Below are positions 1-8,022 of a stretch of 44,916 nt of DNA, piece by piece. Under the pieces are notes generated by a model. The model searched no databases. It saw nothing but the letters and a program-made list of their open reading frames with translations, and had not been told where the DNA came from. This DNA is from Bacillota bacterium (GTDB taxonomy: Bacteria > Bacillota > Clostridia > Lachnospirales > Lachnospiraceae): assembly GCA_023450835.1 (NCBI GenBank), contig JAEXGM010000286.1, positions 1-44,916 of the forward strand. The letters are read 5' to 3'. The translations under genes and the position numbers were made by a program. The stretch's first letter is position 1. Each line of letters begins with the position of its first letter.

Positions 1-3000
1 TTTGGCGACCCGGTGGCATGTATTCCCTACGAAGAAGGAGATGATACTTTTCTTTGGAATGCAGACTCCGGTAACGGTATTAACATTATATCCGTAAGCA
101 GCCGGTATAAGGACTTTGCGCTGCACATAGAAGGAGCGGATAACGGGCAGGTCAGAGGGCAGCTTTTAGAGAACGACCAGCTTCTATGGGGAAATATGAA
201 GTGGGATATTATTGATAGTGACAGTGCTAAGGTGAGTGATTTTATAAACGATGGATTTTGTATTAAAAATAAAGCAGAGGGAACCTTTCTGCGTGCAGAC
301 GACAGTAAACTAACTGTGGGGAAACCATCCGGAGCGGATGACGCCTATATCTGGATGATAGAAGAGAAAGAAGACGGAAGAAAAGCAATAAAAAATAAGA
401 AGACAGGAGAGTATCTGTCCATAGAAGGGTACCAAAAGGAGAATGGTGAAGTAAGCCTATCAAAGACATTAAGTGATAAAACGGCTGTCTGGAACTTTAA
501 GCTCTCTGCGGCAAGCTTTCTTGTACCTGGAGACAAAGCTTTCCGGGATTATGGATTAATTTTAGGGGATAAGGAGAAGGTGACTCTTGATAACATTAAG
601 AAATCCGCGGATTACCCATCAGATAATATGAAGTGGAGCTTTCTGCCCTCCTCGGAGGTGGGAGAAGTCTCCGGTGATCTTATTCTTACAGAAGGAATCT
701 ATAACCTGAAAAATAGCTGGTATTCCATGTATCTCATGGAGGATGACGGAAAGGCTGTGTACGGGAATGCAAATCCATCTGACAGCGCAGCCCAGTGGCA
801 GGTTATCTATGATAAGACTTCCGGAAAAACTGCTTTAAAAAATACAGGAACCGGTGACTATCTAAGCGCCGGTACAGAATCCGGGGAACTTGTCTGCAAT
901 CGTAAGGAATCCTACTATTGGAAGCTTTTACGAAGTAAGAATGCAGATTATCCGGATGCAGTAATATTTCAGGATAGCGTAAACCCTGACAGATATCTTC
1001 ATATGGAGAACTTAACCGGATATGCGGAAGATACCAATGCGGTACAGCCAACCTGGGGAACCCCTCACTGGGAGCCTATACCCGTAGAAGCTTCGGGTCA
1101 GACAGAAGCAGAAAAAGCAGGAAAAGCACCGGAAGGGTATGTCAGACTGCAGAGTGCGGCAAAGGAGGGAGAATACCTCTATGAAAATAACAATGGTGCA
1201 ATCTGCTATGGTACCTGTGAGGAAGGAGATGCCTCTTCTCATTGGGAATTTACCCAGGGAAACGAAGCAGGTGTCTATTACCTGAAAAACAGAAAGACCG
1301 GTCATGTTGTTATGAATCAGGGTAATGGCATGCTAAAGGGGAAGAAAGAATCAGAGATAAAGACAGATGGAGCCTATTGGAGACTGATGGAACAGCCGGA
1401 TGGTAAAATGGCAATCATCAATGCATACTCGGACCTTAAAAACTATTTGCAGCCCTATCTTAATATCCAGAAGGATAAGGGATATGCAGAAAGCAGCCTG
1501 GTATCAAAGGAAGCCGTTACCTCTCTTTGGCTAATGGAAAATGCGCCGGAGAATACTAACACATCTGAGAGTGAAAAAAAGGAGGAGGAAGTACCTATGA
1601 AGACCTTTGCAGACACGAATCTTTACAGGATATTTGACGGGAAGGATTATATAGCAGGCACCTACATAATTGAATATACCGGCCGCAAGGCTCAGATAAA
1701 AAACAGCGACACGGGAAAATATCTTTCCTGTAAAAATGGTATTTACACGGAGAAGAAAAAGGAAAACGATACTTCCTTTGACTATGCGGCAACCGAAAGT
1801 CTGGGAAGATATCTGTTAACAAATGGTGACAATACATTACAGGCAGAAAAGATAGAGTCAGACAGCAGGTATAGAGCAGCCGATGCTTACCAATCAAAGG
1901 ACAGCCTGGTATTTGCGGTATTTGCAGCCGAAGACGGCAATTACACCATGAAAGCTTCCGCAGAAAATAAAAAGATCACCCTTACAGTAAATGGTATTTC
2001 AGCCGGTAAAGTAACCGCAAAGAAGTTTGAAGCCGCTTTGAAAAAAGGAATAAACTCTGTAAGTTTTCCGCTGGAAGAAGGAGTAGAGAGTCTTACAGTC
2101 TCAAATAGTATAAATAAGAATTACAGAGGGGCCAGCAGTACCTTCTTAAGCTATCAGGCGGAAGATGCCGTCTACAGCGGAAGCCTCCTGGAAGACAGCA
2201 GAGTCTATCATGAGATTGCCAGTGAAGCTTCCGGCAGAAAGGCAGTGAAACTGTCCGGAACGGGAGAGAACATCAAGATTACTTTACAAGAGCCTGCCAA
2301 TGCTCTGGTAATCCGTTATTCTCTGCCGGATACAATTGATGGCAGTGAGAAGACAGAGACCCTGAATCTCTATGCAGATGGTCAGGAGATACAGAGTGCG
2401 GAATTAACCACAGCCTATAGTCTGGTCTATGGCAGTTACCCCTGGACTAACAATCCGCAGGACGGTGAAGGACATCACTTCTTTGATGAGGTCAGAATTA
2501 AGCTGGATAAAACCTATCCCCAGGGTACCGTAATCAAGCTGCAAAAAGATGCTGCCAATATGGCGGACTACTATATTATTGATAGGGTAGAGGCCACGCT
2601 TGTAACAGAGCCGGGTACGGTACCTGATAATGCCCTGTCCGTAACTGACTTCGGTGCCATAGCAGATGACGGGACAGATGATACCAAAGCCTTTTCAGAC
2701 TGTATCAAAGAAGCCGTAAAATCAGGAAAAGAAGTGTTCATCCCGGCAGGTGTCTTTCAGATAGATACCCCCACCAGGGACCTTGATGCAGGGGACAATT
2801 CCGATAAAAACAGAGGCTTTGTAATCACCGATGACAACCTGGTAATAAGAGGAGCAGGTATGTGGCAAACGGTATTAAAGGGAGAGTATGCAGCCTTTTT
2901 CATCAAAGCCAGCAATGTATCCTTGTACGATTTCACCCTATCGGGAACTGCCGTAAGCAGGAGAGACGCCATTGACCCTTCCGCCATCGAAACAGACTAT

Positions 3001-3930
3001 AATACCCCTTCCATGAAGAACCTCACCATTCAGAACCTCTGGATTGAACACTACAAGACCGGTATCTGGACCCATAACGTAGACGGTCTTTCCATAAGAG
3101 GCTGCCGTATTGCCAATACCTTTGCAGATGGAATCAATTTAAGGCGGGGTACAAAAAACGCAGTCATAGAACAGTGTACCATCCGTAATACGGGAGACGA
3201 TGGTATTGCCCTCTGGTCCTCCGAGTACAGCGACGAAAATATCAAAATCAGATACAATACCGTAGAACTGCCCTGGCTTGCTAACAATATCTCCGTATAC
3301 GGAGGCAAAGACATCGAGATAACCGACAACATTCTCTCAGACACCGAAGCCATGGGAGCAGGCATCAACATCAGCACCAACTTTAATCCCGAGCCCTTTA
3401 CCGGTACAGTAACCATCGAAAGAAACACCTTAAACCGCTGCGGCTCTCATGACCTGAACTATAACGAAGACGACGGCGCAATCTGGTTCAATACCGTAAG
3501 AGGAAATGATAACAGCGCAGAGGTACTGGTAAATGACAACCTGATCCTGGACAGCAGCTACAGCGGAGTATCCTTCCTTAACAGCGGAACCCTAAAGAAA
3601 GCTGTATTTACCGGAAATACCATAGACGGCTGTGGAACCTATGGAATAGATGTCATAAAAGGAGCAAAAGGGCAGGCAGACTTTATAAACACCAATATTA
3701 CCAATGCCCTGCTGAATAAAACAAACAACAAATCAGAAACAGATTTCAAAATAACCAGCGAACTTCAAAAAATCACTTCAGAAGCAAAAGAAACAAAACA
3801 GTCAAATGATAAAAAGAGTGGCAAAGCAGCCAACATAGTAATTGCGGGCACCCTAATAGCCGCTGCCTTGGCAGCAGCCGTAGTTTTACTACTTGTATTA
3901 ACCAGAAGAAAAAAGGCTGGAAGAAATTAA
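1..3930 (+). CDS. Surface-anchored GH87-like (alpha-1,3-glucanase/mycodextranase type) beta-helix protein, 5' end missing
   Basis: The frame is open to the first base, so the true start and any signal peptide lie outside the window. Counting from the first codon, residues about 80-640 carry repeated units of the form (I/L)KNxxTGxYLS, like the beta-trefoil (ricin or fascin-like) folds that bind carbohydrate. Residues about 718-860 (YQAEDAVYSG...) look like a CBM6/35-type jelly roll. From about 880 (VTDFGAIADDGTDDT) a right-handed beta-helix begins, with ADGIN (Asp1043) and GDDG (Asp1066, Asp1067). As I recall, the catalytic aspartates of characterised GH87 alpha-1,3-glucanases have the same 23/24-residue spacing, and the following ANNISVYGG and DDGAIWF stretches also look GH87-like. 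Residues about 1277-1303 form one hydrophobic helix followed by RRKK, a membrane anchor. I infer a cell-surface alpha-glucan hydrolase. A GH28-related or pectate-lyase-3 assignment is the alternative. Confidence 0.75.
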   Translation, partial: FGDPVACIPYEEGDDTFLWNADSGNGINIISVSSRYKDFALHIEGADNGQVRGQLLENDQLLWGNMKWDIIDSDSAKVSDFINDGFCIKNKAEGTFLRADDSKLTVGKPSGADDAYIWMIEEKEDGRKAIKNKKTGEYLSIEGYQKENGEVSLSKTLSDKTAVWNFKLSAASFLVPGDKAFRDYGLILGDKEKVTLDNIKKSADYPSDNMKWSFLPSSEVGEVSGDLILTEGIYNLKNSWYSMYLMEDDGKAVYGNANPSDSAAQWQVIYDKTSGKTALKNTGTGDYLSAGTESGELVCNRKESYYWKLLRSKNADYPDAVIFQDSVNPDRYLHMENLTGYAEDTNAVQPTWGTPHWEPIPVEASGQTEAEKAGKAPEGYVRLQSAAKEGEYLYENNNGAICYGTCEEGDASSHWEFTQGNEAGVYYLKNRKTGHVVMNQGNGMLKGKKESEIKTDGAYWRLMEQPDGKMAIINAYSDLKNYLQPYLNIQKDKGYAESSLVSKEAVTSLWLMENAPENTNTSESEKKEEEVPMKTFADTNLYRIFDGKDYIAGTYIIEYTGRKAQIKNSDTGKYLSCKNGIYTEKKKENDTSFDYAATESLGRYLLTNGDNTLQAEKIESDSRYRAADAYQSKDSLVFAVFAAEDGNYTMKASAENKKITLTVNGISAGKVTAKKFEAALKKGINSVSFPLEEGVESLTVSNSINKNYRGASSTFLSYQAEDAVYSGSLLEDSRVYHEIASEASGRKAVKLSGTGENIKITLQEPANALVIRYSLPDTIDGSEKTETLNLYADGQEIQSAELTTAYSLVYGSYPWTNNPQDGEGHHFFDEVRIKLDKTYPQGTVIKLQKDAANMADYYIIDRVEATLVTEPGTVPDNALSVTDFGAIADDGTDDTKAFSDCIKEAVKSGKEVFIPAGVFQIDTPTRDLDAGDNSDKNRGFVITDDNLVIRGAGMWQTVLKGEYAAFFIKASNVSLYDFTLSGTAVSRRDAIDPSAIETDYNTPSMKNLTIQNLWIEHYKTGIWTHNVDGLSIRGCRIANTFADGINLRRGTKNAVIEQCTIRNTGDDGIALWSSEYSDENIKIRYNTVELPWLANNISVYGGKDIEITDNILSDTEAMGAGINISTNFNPEPFTGTVTIERNTLNRCGSHDLNYNEDDGAIWFNTVRGNDNSAEVLVNDNLILDSSYSGVSFLNSGTLKKAVFTGNTIDGCGTYGIDVIKGAKGQADFINTNITNALLNKTNNKSETDFKITSELQKITSEAKETKQSNDKKSGKAANIVIAGTLIAAALAAAVVLLLVLTRRKKAGRN

Positions 3931-4021
3931 AGTAAGAAATTAAAGTATATAAAGCTGTGTAAAACTATGCAGAAACTAATTTCATTAACGATTTAGTAAG
4001 TTATTAGAAACTAAATACCGG

Positions 4022-4054
4022 AAGGAGCTTCCTATATAAAAGGAGGCTCCTTTC
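4022..4054 (+). terminator. Likely terminator of the surface glycosidase gene
   Basis: An 11-bp stem (AAGGAGCTTCC with GGAGGCTCCTT, one G-U pair) and a 9-nt A/T loop are followed by a short, weak T run. It lies about 90 nt after the stop codon. Confidence 0.5.
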
Positions 4055-4336
4055 ATATAGATTCTGGCATATCAATGTGTCAGCATTACTTTAGGTGACA
4101 TACCAAGTTTGAACGAGCTAAGCTAGTATGCCGTTTTTCAAACAAGCGGAGTGATTATACAAAATAAACTTTCAGAAATGACTTTCAAAGACATAGGCAT
4201 AGTTGTAAATGTGACCTGTAGCAAAGCTACACCGAAGCTTTTGGAATATTGAGCTTAGAAGTTTAGAAAAATAATCGGCTCAATTACTTTGAAACGGTGT
4301 ACTAGATGAGAGGCAAATATATGGATACGACACGCA

Positions 4337-4568
4337 GGTGAGCAGGGAAAATGCCTGGGAGGTTTGTCTCGAGAGGTCCCTTATGACACTTAAGCTGCAG
4401 GAAACGTAGCTAGGTAAAGCTGTGCCGCTGTTTGAGCGCAAGAAACCATAATAACCATATATGCACAGCGAGTTCGGCACCGCTTTGCCTGTCAGCTGCG
4501 TTTTCTGCGGCTTTTAGTGGAATAGGGTCCTCGAGTAACGAACCTCCCAGGCATTTTCTCTGCTTACC
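4337..4568 (+). ncRNA. Structured RNA element, copy A (family not recognised)
   Basis: Nested helices: P1 4337-4367 with 4538-4568 (31 bp, three G-U pairs); P2 about 4373-4380 with 4524-4531 (one U-U mismatch); P3 4394-4411 with 4494-4511 (18 bp, three G-U); P4 4416-4427 with 4475-4486 (one mismatch); then a short P5 (CTGT with ACAG) closing a loop. Unpaired parts identical to copy B at 18916-19147 include TTATGACACTTAAGC, GAGCGCA and ACAGCGAGTT. The two copies differ at many stem positions but keep pairing. The wobble pairs would be A-C mismatches on the other strand, so the RNA is read on plus. It sits in the 777-nt gap between the glycosidase and the LiaF-like gene. I see no clear promoter in front of it. 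No protein-coding frame explains it. Confidence 0.75.
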
Positions 4569-4623
4569 GTCCGCACCCACAACCTACCGTCCCCCACTCC
4601 CTGCCTCGTCCATAAGTTTTATC

Positions 4624-4652
4624 TTGAATTATTTTTCATTTTTATATATGAT
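4624..4652 (+). promoter_or_regulatory. SigA-type promoter for the LiaF-like gene
   Basis: TTGAAT, 17 nt, TATGAT. It begins 56 nt after the end of the structured RNA stem, exactly the spacing seen at the second copy, so the promoter may belong to the repeated element. Confidence 0.65.
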
Positions 4653-4707
4653 ATAGGGAAGAACTCCCGGATAAAATCAGAAGAGTTCAACGTAAAGGGG
4701 TCTATAA

Positions 4708-5403
4708 ATGCAAAACAAAAAGTCAAAGACAATATGGGGTGTTTTTTTACTTGGATTTGGGCTTATGTGGATTAGTTCTAATTTGGGAATACTAAAGCCG
4801 GGGGCCTTTTCCGGTCTTATAGTATCCTTCATATTAATATTATTTGGCATTCATATCATCTTTCGGGGAAAACAGAGCGAAAGAGATACCGATAAAACAA
4901 TGGAAGATGACTCAAATCCGAATTATTCAGGAGAAGATTCTGCACAGAGCCGGGAGTCTTTTAACCGTGAAACAGGGGAAGACTATACCCAATATACTTA
5001 TGACAGTACCACTGGGGACGAGGAATATAAAAGAAGTGATAATACCAGAACGGAGAATCCCAGAAGAGAAAATACAGGAAAGAAGAACTATACCGGAATT
5101 CTGGCCTCCAATAAAATTCAGTGTACCGATGAATTTACCGGTGCCGAGCTTACCGTAGTAGCAGGAGGAATAGAGCTGGATCTTCGTAATGCCATTATTA
5201 CAAGAGATATTGTAATCGATGTAAACTGTTTTTTAGGAGGAATAGATATCTTTCTGCCTTACAGCGTGGAAGTGTCCGTCAGCTGCGTCCCCATTATGGG
5301 CGGAGTTGAGAGTAAGATAAATGGTACTTTTTCCAGAAGAGAGAATAAGGCAACGGTATATATCAGAGGTACCTGCTTTATGGGTGGAATAGAAATCAGA
5401 TAA
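4708..5403 (+). CDS. LiaF-like membrane protein (cell-envelope stress response type)
   Basis: 231 residues. Two N-terminal hydrophobic helices (about 8-26 and 33-52) are followed by a charged, low-complexity cytoplasmic linker (about 55-130). The C-terminal beta-rich domain has the glycine repeats typical of LiaF/YvqF C-terminal domains (VVAGGIELDLRN, CFLGGIDIFLP, IMGGVESK, CFMGGIEI). LiaF proteins restrain LiaS-type sensor kinases in the response to cell-wall antibiotics; no liaRS pair is visible here. Start chosen because AAAGGGG lies 8 nt upstream. It is followed 14 nt later by a small DUF6145-type gene, so the two are probably co-transcribed from the promoter at 4624. Confidence 0.75.
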   Translation: MQNKKSKTIWGVFLLGFGLMWISSNLGILKPGAFSGLIVSFILILFGIHIIFRGKQSERDTDKTMEDDSNPNYSGEDSAQSRESFNRETGEDYTQYTYDSTTGDEEYKRSDNTRTENPRRENTGKKNYTGILASNKIQCTDEFTGAELTVVAGGIELDLRNAIITRDIVIDVNCFLGGIDIFLPYSVEVSVSCVPIMGGVESKINGTFSRRENKATVYIRGTCFMGGIEIR

Positions 5404-5417
5404 GTCAGGAAGGATTA

Positions 5418-5759
5418 ATGATTATGTATCAGGAAAATATTATTTTGTGTGCAAGCAGTTCTTATGAACAGAAATATTATCTAAATGAAGACTTTAACAG
5501 TCTGCCGGAGAGCATTAAGGAAGAGTTAAAGATTATGAGCGTTCTCTTTACGGAAGATGTGGGAGGAGTGCTGACTCTGGAGTTTGATGAGGAAGGGAAT
5601 CTTTTGTTTAACGTAAGCAGCGACGAAGGGGACCTTCTCTTTGATGAAATCGGAAGTGTTCTAAAGATAAAAGAATTGCAGAGAAATAAAGAAGAATTAC
5701 TGGAATCTCTGGAATTATTCTATAAAGTATTTTTTCTTGGGGAAGAAATATCCCTTTAA
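5418..5759 (+). CDS. DUF6145-type conserved hypothetical protein
   Basis: 113 residues, acidic, with no signal peptide or membrane helix. The pattern YEQKYYLNEDF...LFTEDVGGVLTLEFDEEG...FYKVFFLGE resembles a family I know only as DUF6145 from Lachnospiraceae; no function is known to me. It follows the LiaF-like gene by 14 nt and precedes the pantothenate kinase gene. GGAAGGA stands just before; ATG at 5418 or 5424 is possible. Confidence 0.65.
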   Translation: MIMYQENIILCASSSYEQKYYLNEDFNSLPESIKEELKIMSVLFTEDVGGVLTLEFDEEGNLLFNVSSDEGDLLFDEIGSVLKIKELQRNKEELLESLELFYKVFFLGEEISL

Positions 5760-5784
5760 GTGAAATATAGATATCACTTGACCG

Positions 5785-5816
5785 GCTTGTGTCTGTGCCG
5801 CGCACAAGCTTATTTT
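5785..5816 (+). terminator. Weak terminator-like hairpin between DUF6145 gene and coaX
   Basis: GCTTGTGT pairs with GCACAAGC (8 bp, one G-U) and is followed by TATTTTAATA. The stem is short and the T run is broken, so it may only attenuate. Confidence 0.35.
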
Positions 5817-5847
5817 AATAGAAGCGGTGCAGAAATGAGGTAAAGAT

Positions 5848-6618
5848 ATGTTACTAGTTATTGATGTAGGAAATACCAATATTACTTGCGGAGTCTTTAA
5901 GGAAGAGGAATTAATCGGAAGTTTTCGCATTACCACAAAGCTTCAAAGGACCTCAGATGAATATGGGCTTACCATATGCGAACTGCTTAATTACAGAGGA
6001 ATTACATCTTCTGATGTAGAAGCGGTTATTGTAGCCAGCGTGGTACCTGGAATTATGCATTCCTTGAAAAACGGAATAATGAAATATCTGAAAAGAACAC
6101 CGATGGAAGTTGGTATCGGTACGAAGACAGGTATTAAGATAAATGTTTCCAATCCAAAAGAAGTGGGAGCTGATAGGGTAGTAGACGCTGTGGCTGCCTA
6201 TGACCTTTACGGCGGTCCTTTGATTGTAATTGACTTTGGTACAGCGACCACCTATGACCTGATATCAAAGGATGGAACTTTCGTTGCCGCTATTACCAGC
6301 CCGGGTATTCGTATCTGTGCGGATGCTCTGTGGAATGAGACTGCCAAACTTCCTGAAATAGAGATCAGAAAACCGGAATCCATTCTGGCAACGGATACCA
6401 TCTCCAGCATGCAGGCAGGATTGGTGTATGGCTATATAGGACAAACAGAGTACATTATTAAAAAGATAATTGAGGAATCTAAAATTCCGGACATAAAGGT
6501 AATTGCAACAGGAGGTCTGGGAAAGATAATAGCCGATTCAACGGATACAATCCAGATATATGACCAGCAGCTTACACTGAAGGGCCTTAGGCTTATCTAT
6601 AATAAGAATAAGAAGTAA
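5848..6618 (+). CDS. coaX: Type III pantothenate kinase
   Basis: Catalyses ATP-dependent phosphorylation of pantothenate, the first step of coenzyme A synthesis, in the cytoplasm. 256 residues, the usual length. The ASKHA-fold signatures are all present: the N-terminal phosphate loop VIDVGNTNITCGVF (Asp6), the central GADRVVDAVAAY pantothenate-site segment with its catalytic Asp, the second nucleotide loop VIDFGTATTYDLI, and a late VIATGGLGKII adenosine motif. Type III enzymes are known to be insensitive to CoA feedback. GAGGTAAAG lies just before the ATG. dusB follows on the same strand 92 nt later. Confidence 0.95.
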   Translation: MLLVIDVGNTNITCGVFKEEELIGSFRITTKLQRTSDEYGLTICELLNYRGITSSDVEAVIVASVVPGIMHSLKNGIMKYLKRTPMEVGIGTKTGIKINVSNPKEVGADRVVDAVAAYDLYGGPLIVIDFGTATTYDLISKDGTFVAAITSPGIRICADALWNETAKLPEIEIRKPESILATDTISSMQAGLVYGYIGQTEYIIKKIIEESKIPDIKVIATGGLGKIIADSTDTIQIYDQQLTLKGLRLIYNKNKK

Positions 6619-6685
6619 TAGCGATTATCATACAGGTTGATTGCTTAGTCTGTAATCAGTTCCAGGCAAAACGCAATGTAAGTGG

Positions 6686-6704
6686 TTGGATATTCACGAA
6701 AGGG
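6686..6704 (+). promoter_or_regulatory. Right half of the recurring leader element before dusB
   Basis: TTGGATATTCACGAAAGGG ends in the ribosome site of dusB. The same word precedes the genes at 18046 (minus), 16313 (minus) and 37063 (plus). Here the left hairpin arm is missing. Confidence 0.5.
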
Positions 6705-6710
6705 ATTAGA

Positions 6711-7697
6711 ATGAGTCTTAAAATAGGAAATGTAGAAGTAGGGGGAAATCTGGTACTTGGACCGATGGCCGGGGTAACGGATTTACCCTTTCGTCTGTTA
6801 TGCAAAGAACAGGGTGCTGACTTAATCTATACGGAAATGGTCAGTGCCAAGGGAATACAGTATCACAATAAAAATACGGAAGAACTGCTTTTTGTAAAGG
6901 AAGAAGAAAGGCCGGTAGCACTTCAGTTATTTGGAAGAGACCCGGTTATTCTCAGTGAGACGGCAAAAAGTATAGAACACCGTAATTTTGATATTCTGGA
7001 TGTTAATATGGGCTGTCCCGTACCGAAGGTAGTGAACAACGGGGAAGGCTCCGCGCTTATGAGAGAACCGAAACTGGTGGGAGAGATAGTTTATGCCATG
7101 TCAAGAGCTATAAAAAAGCCGGTTACCGTAAAAATCAGACGGGGTTTTAATGAGACGGAAGTGAATGCCGTGGAAGTTGCTAAGATTGCGGAAGCTAACG
7201 GTGCGGCAGCCATTGCAGTCCATGGAAGAACCAGAGAACAATATTATAGCGGAAAGGCTGACTGGGAGATTATTCGAAGAGTAAAGGAAGCCGTCTCCAT
7301 ACCGGTAATAGGAAACGGAGATGTAACTTCACCGGAGGAAGCCATCAGAATCCAGGAAGAAACCGGTTGTGATGCGGTTATGATAGCAAGAGGAGCCCAG
7401 GGAAATCCCTGGATATTTAAACAAATAAAAGAATACATGAATAATAATACAATCCCTCAGAAGCCTTCCCTGCAGGAAGCAGTTGACATGATGCTCTATC
7501 ACGGCAGACTTGCGGTGCAGTATAAGGGTGAATTTGTAGGTATCAGAGAGATGCGAAAGCACGTAGCCTGGTATACTTTCGGATATCCTCTGGCTGCCAG
7601 ATTCAGGCAGAATGTGAATAAAGTTGAAACCTATGCCGAACTGGAAGAGCTTTTATTTACTTATCAGGACACGGTAAGGGAGCTGGGGCGTGTTTGA
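6711..7697 (+). CDS. dusB: tRNA-dihydrouridine synthase (DusB type)
   Basis: An FMN enzyme that reduces uridines in the D-loop of tRNA with NADPH. 328 residues. The N-terminal TIM barrel has GPMAGVTDLPFR (flavin-binding start), the active-site motif NMGCPVPKVV with the catalytic Cys at residue 102, PVTVKIRRGF with the conserved Lys, AIAVHGRTREQYYSG, VIGNGDVTSPEEA and VMIARGAQGNPWIF (phosphate site). The C-terminal third is the helical tRNA-binding domain. All expected residues are present. Start chosen for AAAGGG 7 nt upstream. The subfamily is assigned from the usual gene organisation in Firmicutes and could be a DusB paralogue. Confidence 0.93.
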   Translation: MSLKIGNVEVGGNLVLGPMAGVTDLPFRLLCKEQGADLIYTEMVSAKGIQYHNKNTEELLFVKEEERPVALQLFGRDPVILSETAKSIEHRNFDILDVNMGCPVPKVVNNGEGSALMREPKLVGEIVYAMSRAIKKPVTVKIRRGFNETEVNAVEVAKIAEANGAAAIAVHGRTREQYYSGKADWEIIRRVKEAVSIPVIGNGDVTSPEEAIRIQEETGCDAVMIARGAQGNPWIFKQIKEYMNNNTIPQKPSLQEAVDMMLYHGRLAVQYKGEFVGIREMRKHVAWYTFGYPLAARFRQNVNKVETYAELEELLFTYQDTVRELGRV

Positions 7698-7808
7698 AAA
7701 CTCATTGTGTCATTCTGAATGACCTATAAAATAAGTCACAATGATAACTCTAAAAAAACAAATAGTTTCAACAATATAGACAATAAATGAATATTTAATA
7801 GAAAAAGG

Positions 7809-7837
7809 TTGATTTTTATAGATTGTAATAGTAATAT
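7809..7837 (+). promoter_or_regulatory. Promoter and long leader of asd
   Basis: TTGATT, 17 nt, TAATAT predicts transcription from about 7844, giving a 180-nt untranslated leader. The leader repeats CAGATGTACG and holds a 17-nt word (7953-7969) that also occurs in the NADH oxidase leader (36934-36950). I could not match it to a lysine riboswitch or T-box. The stretch 7698-7808 shows only a weak stem (TCATTGTG with CACAATGA) and no T run. Confidence 0.6.
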
Positions 7838-8022
7838 ATTTATTAGAGCGACAGATGTACGTGATAGACGGACACACAAATCCATATCTGCCGCATAAAT
7901 ATGAAATAGGTAAAATTGGTATCCATCGAAAGAATGCAGATGTACGCATTATTTCCACTTTTGATTGGAATATGTGCTGCAGACTGAAAGTAATCTGTAA
8001 AGCACACCACATGGAGGTATGT

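Noticed and set aside
4432..4656. Open frame of 74 codons on plus inside structured element A
   Set aside because: It starts in the apical loop, has no ribosome site, is absent from copy B, and the changes between copies follow base pairing rather than codons.
7844..8022. Lysine riboswitch or T-box before asd
   Set aside because: No lysine-riboswitch core, T-box word or terminator is seen; only a repeated word and small hairpins.
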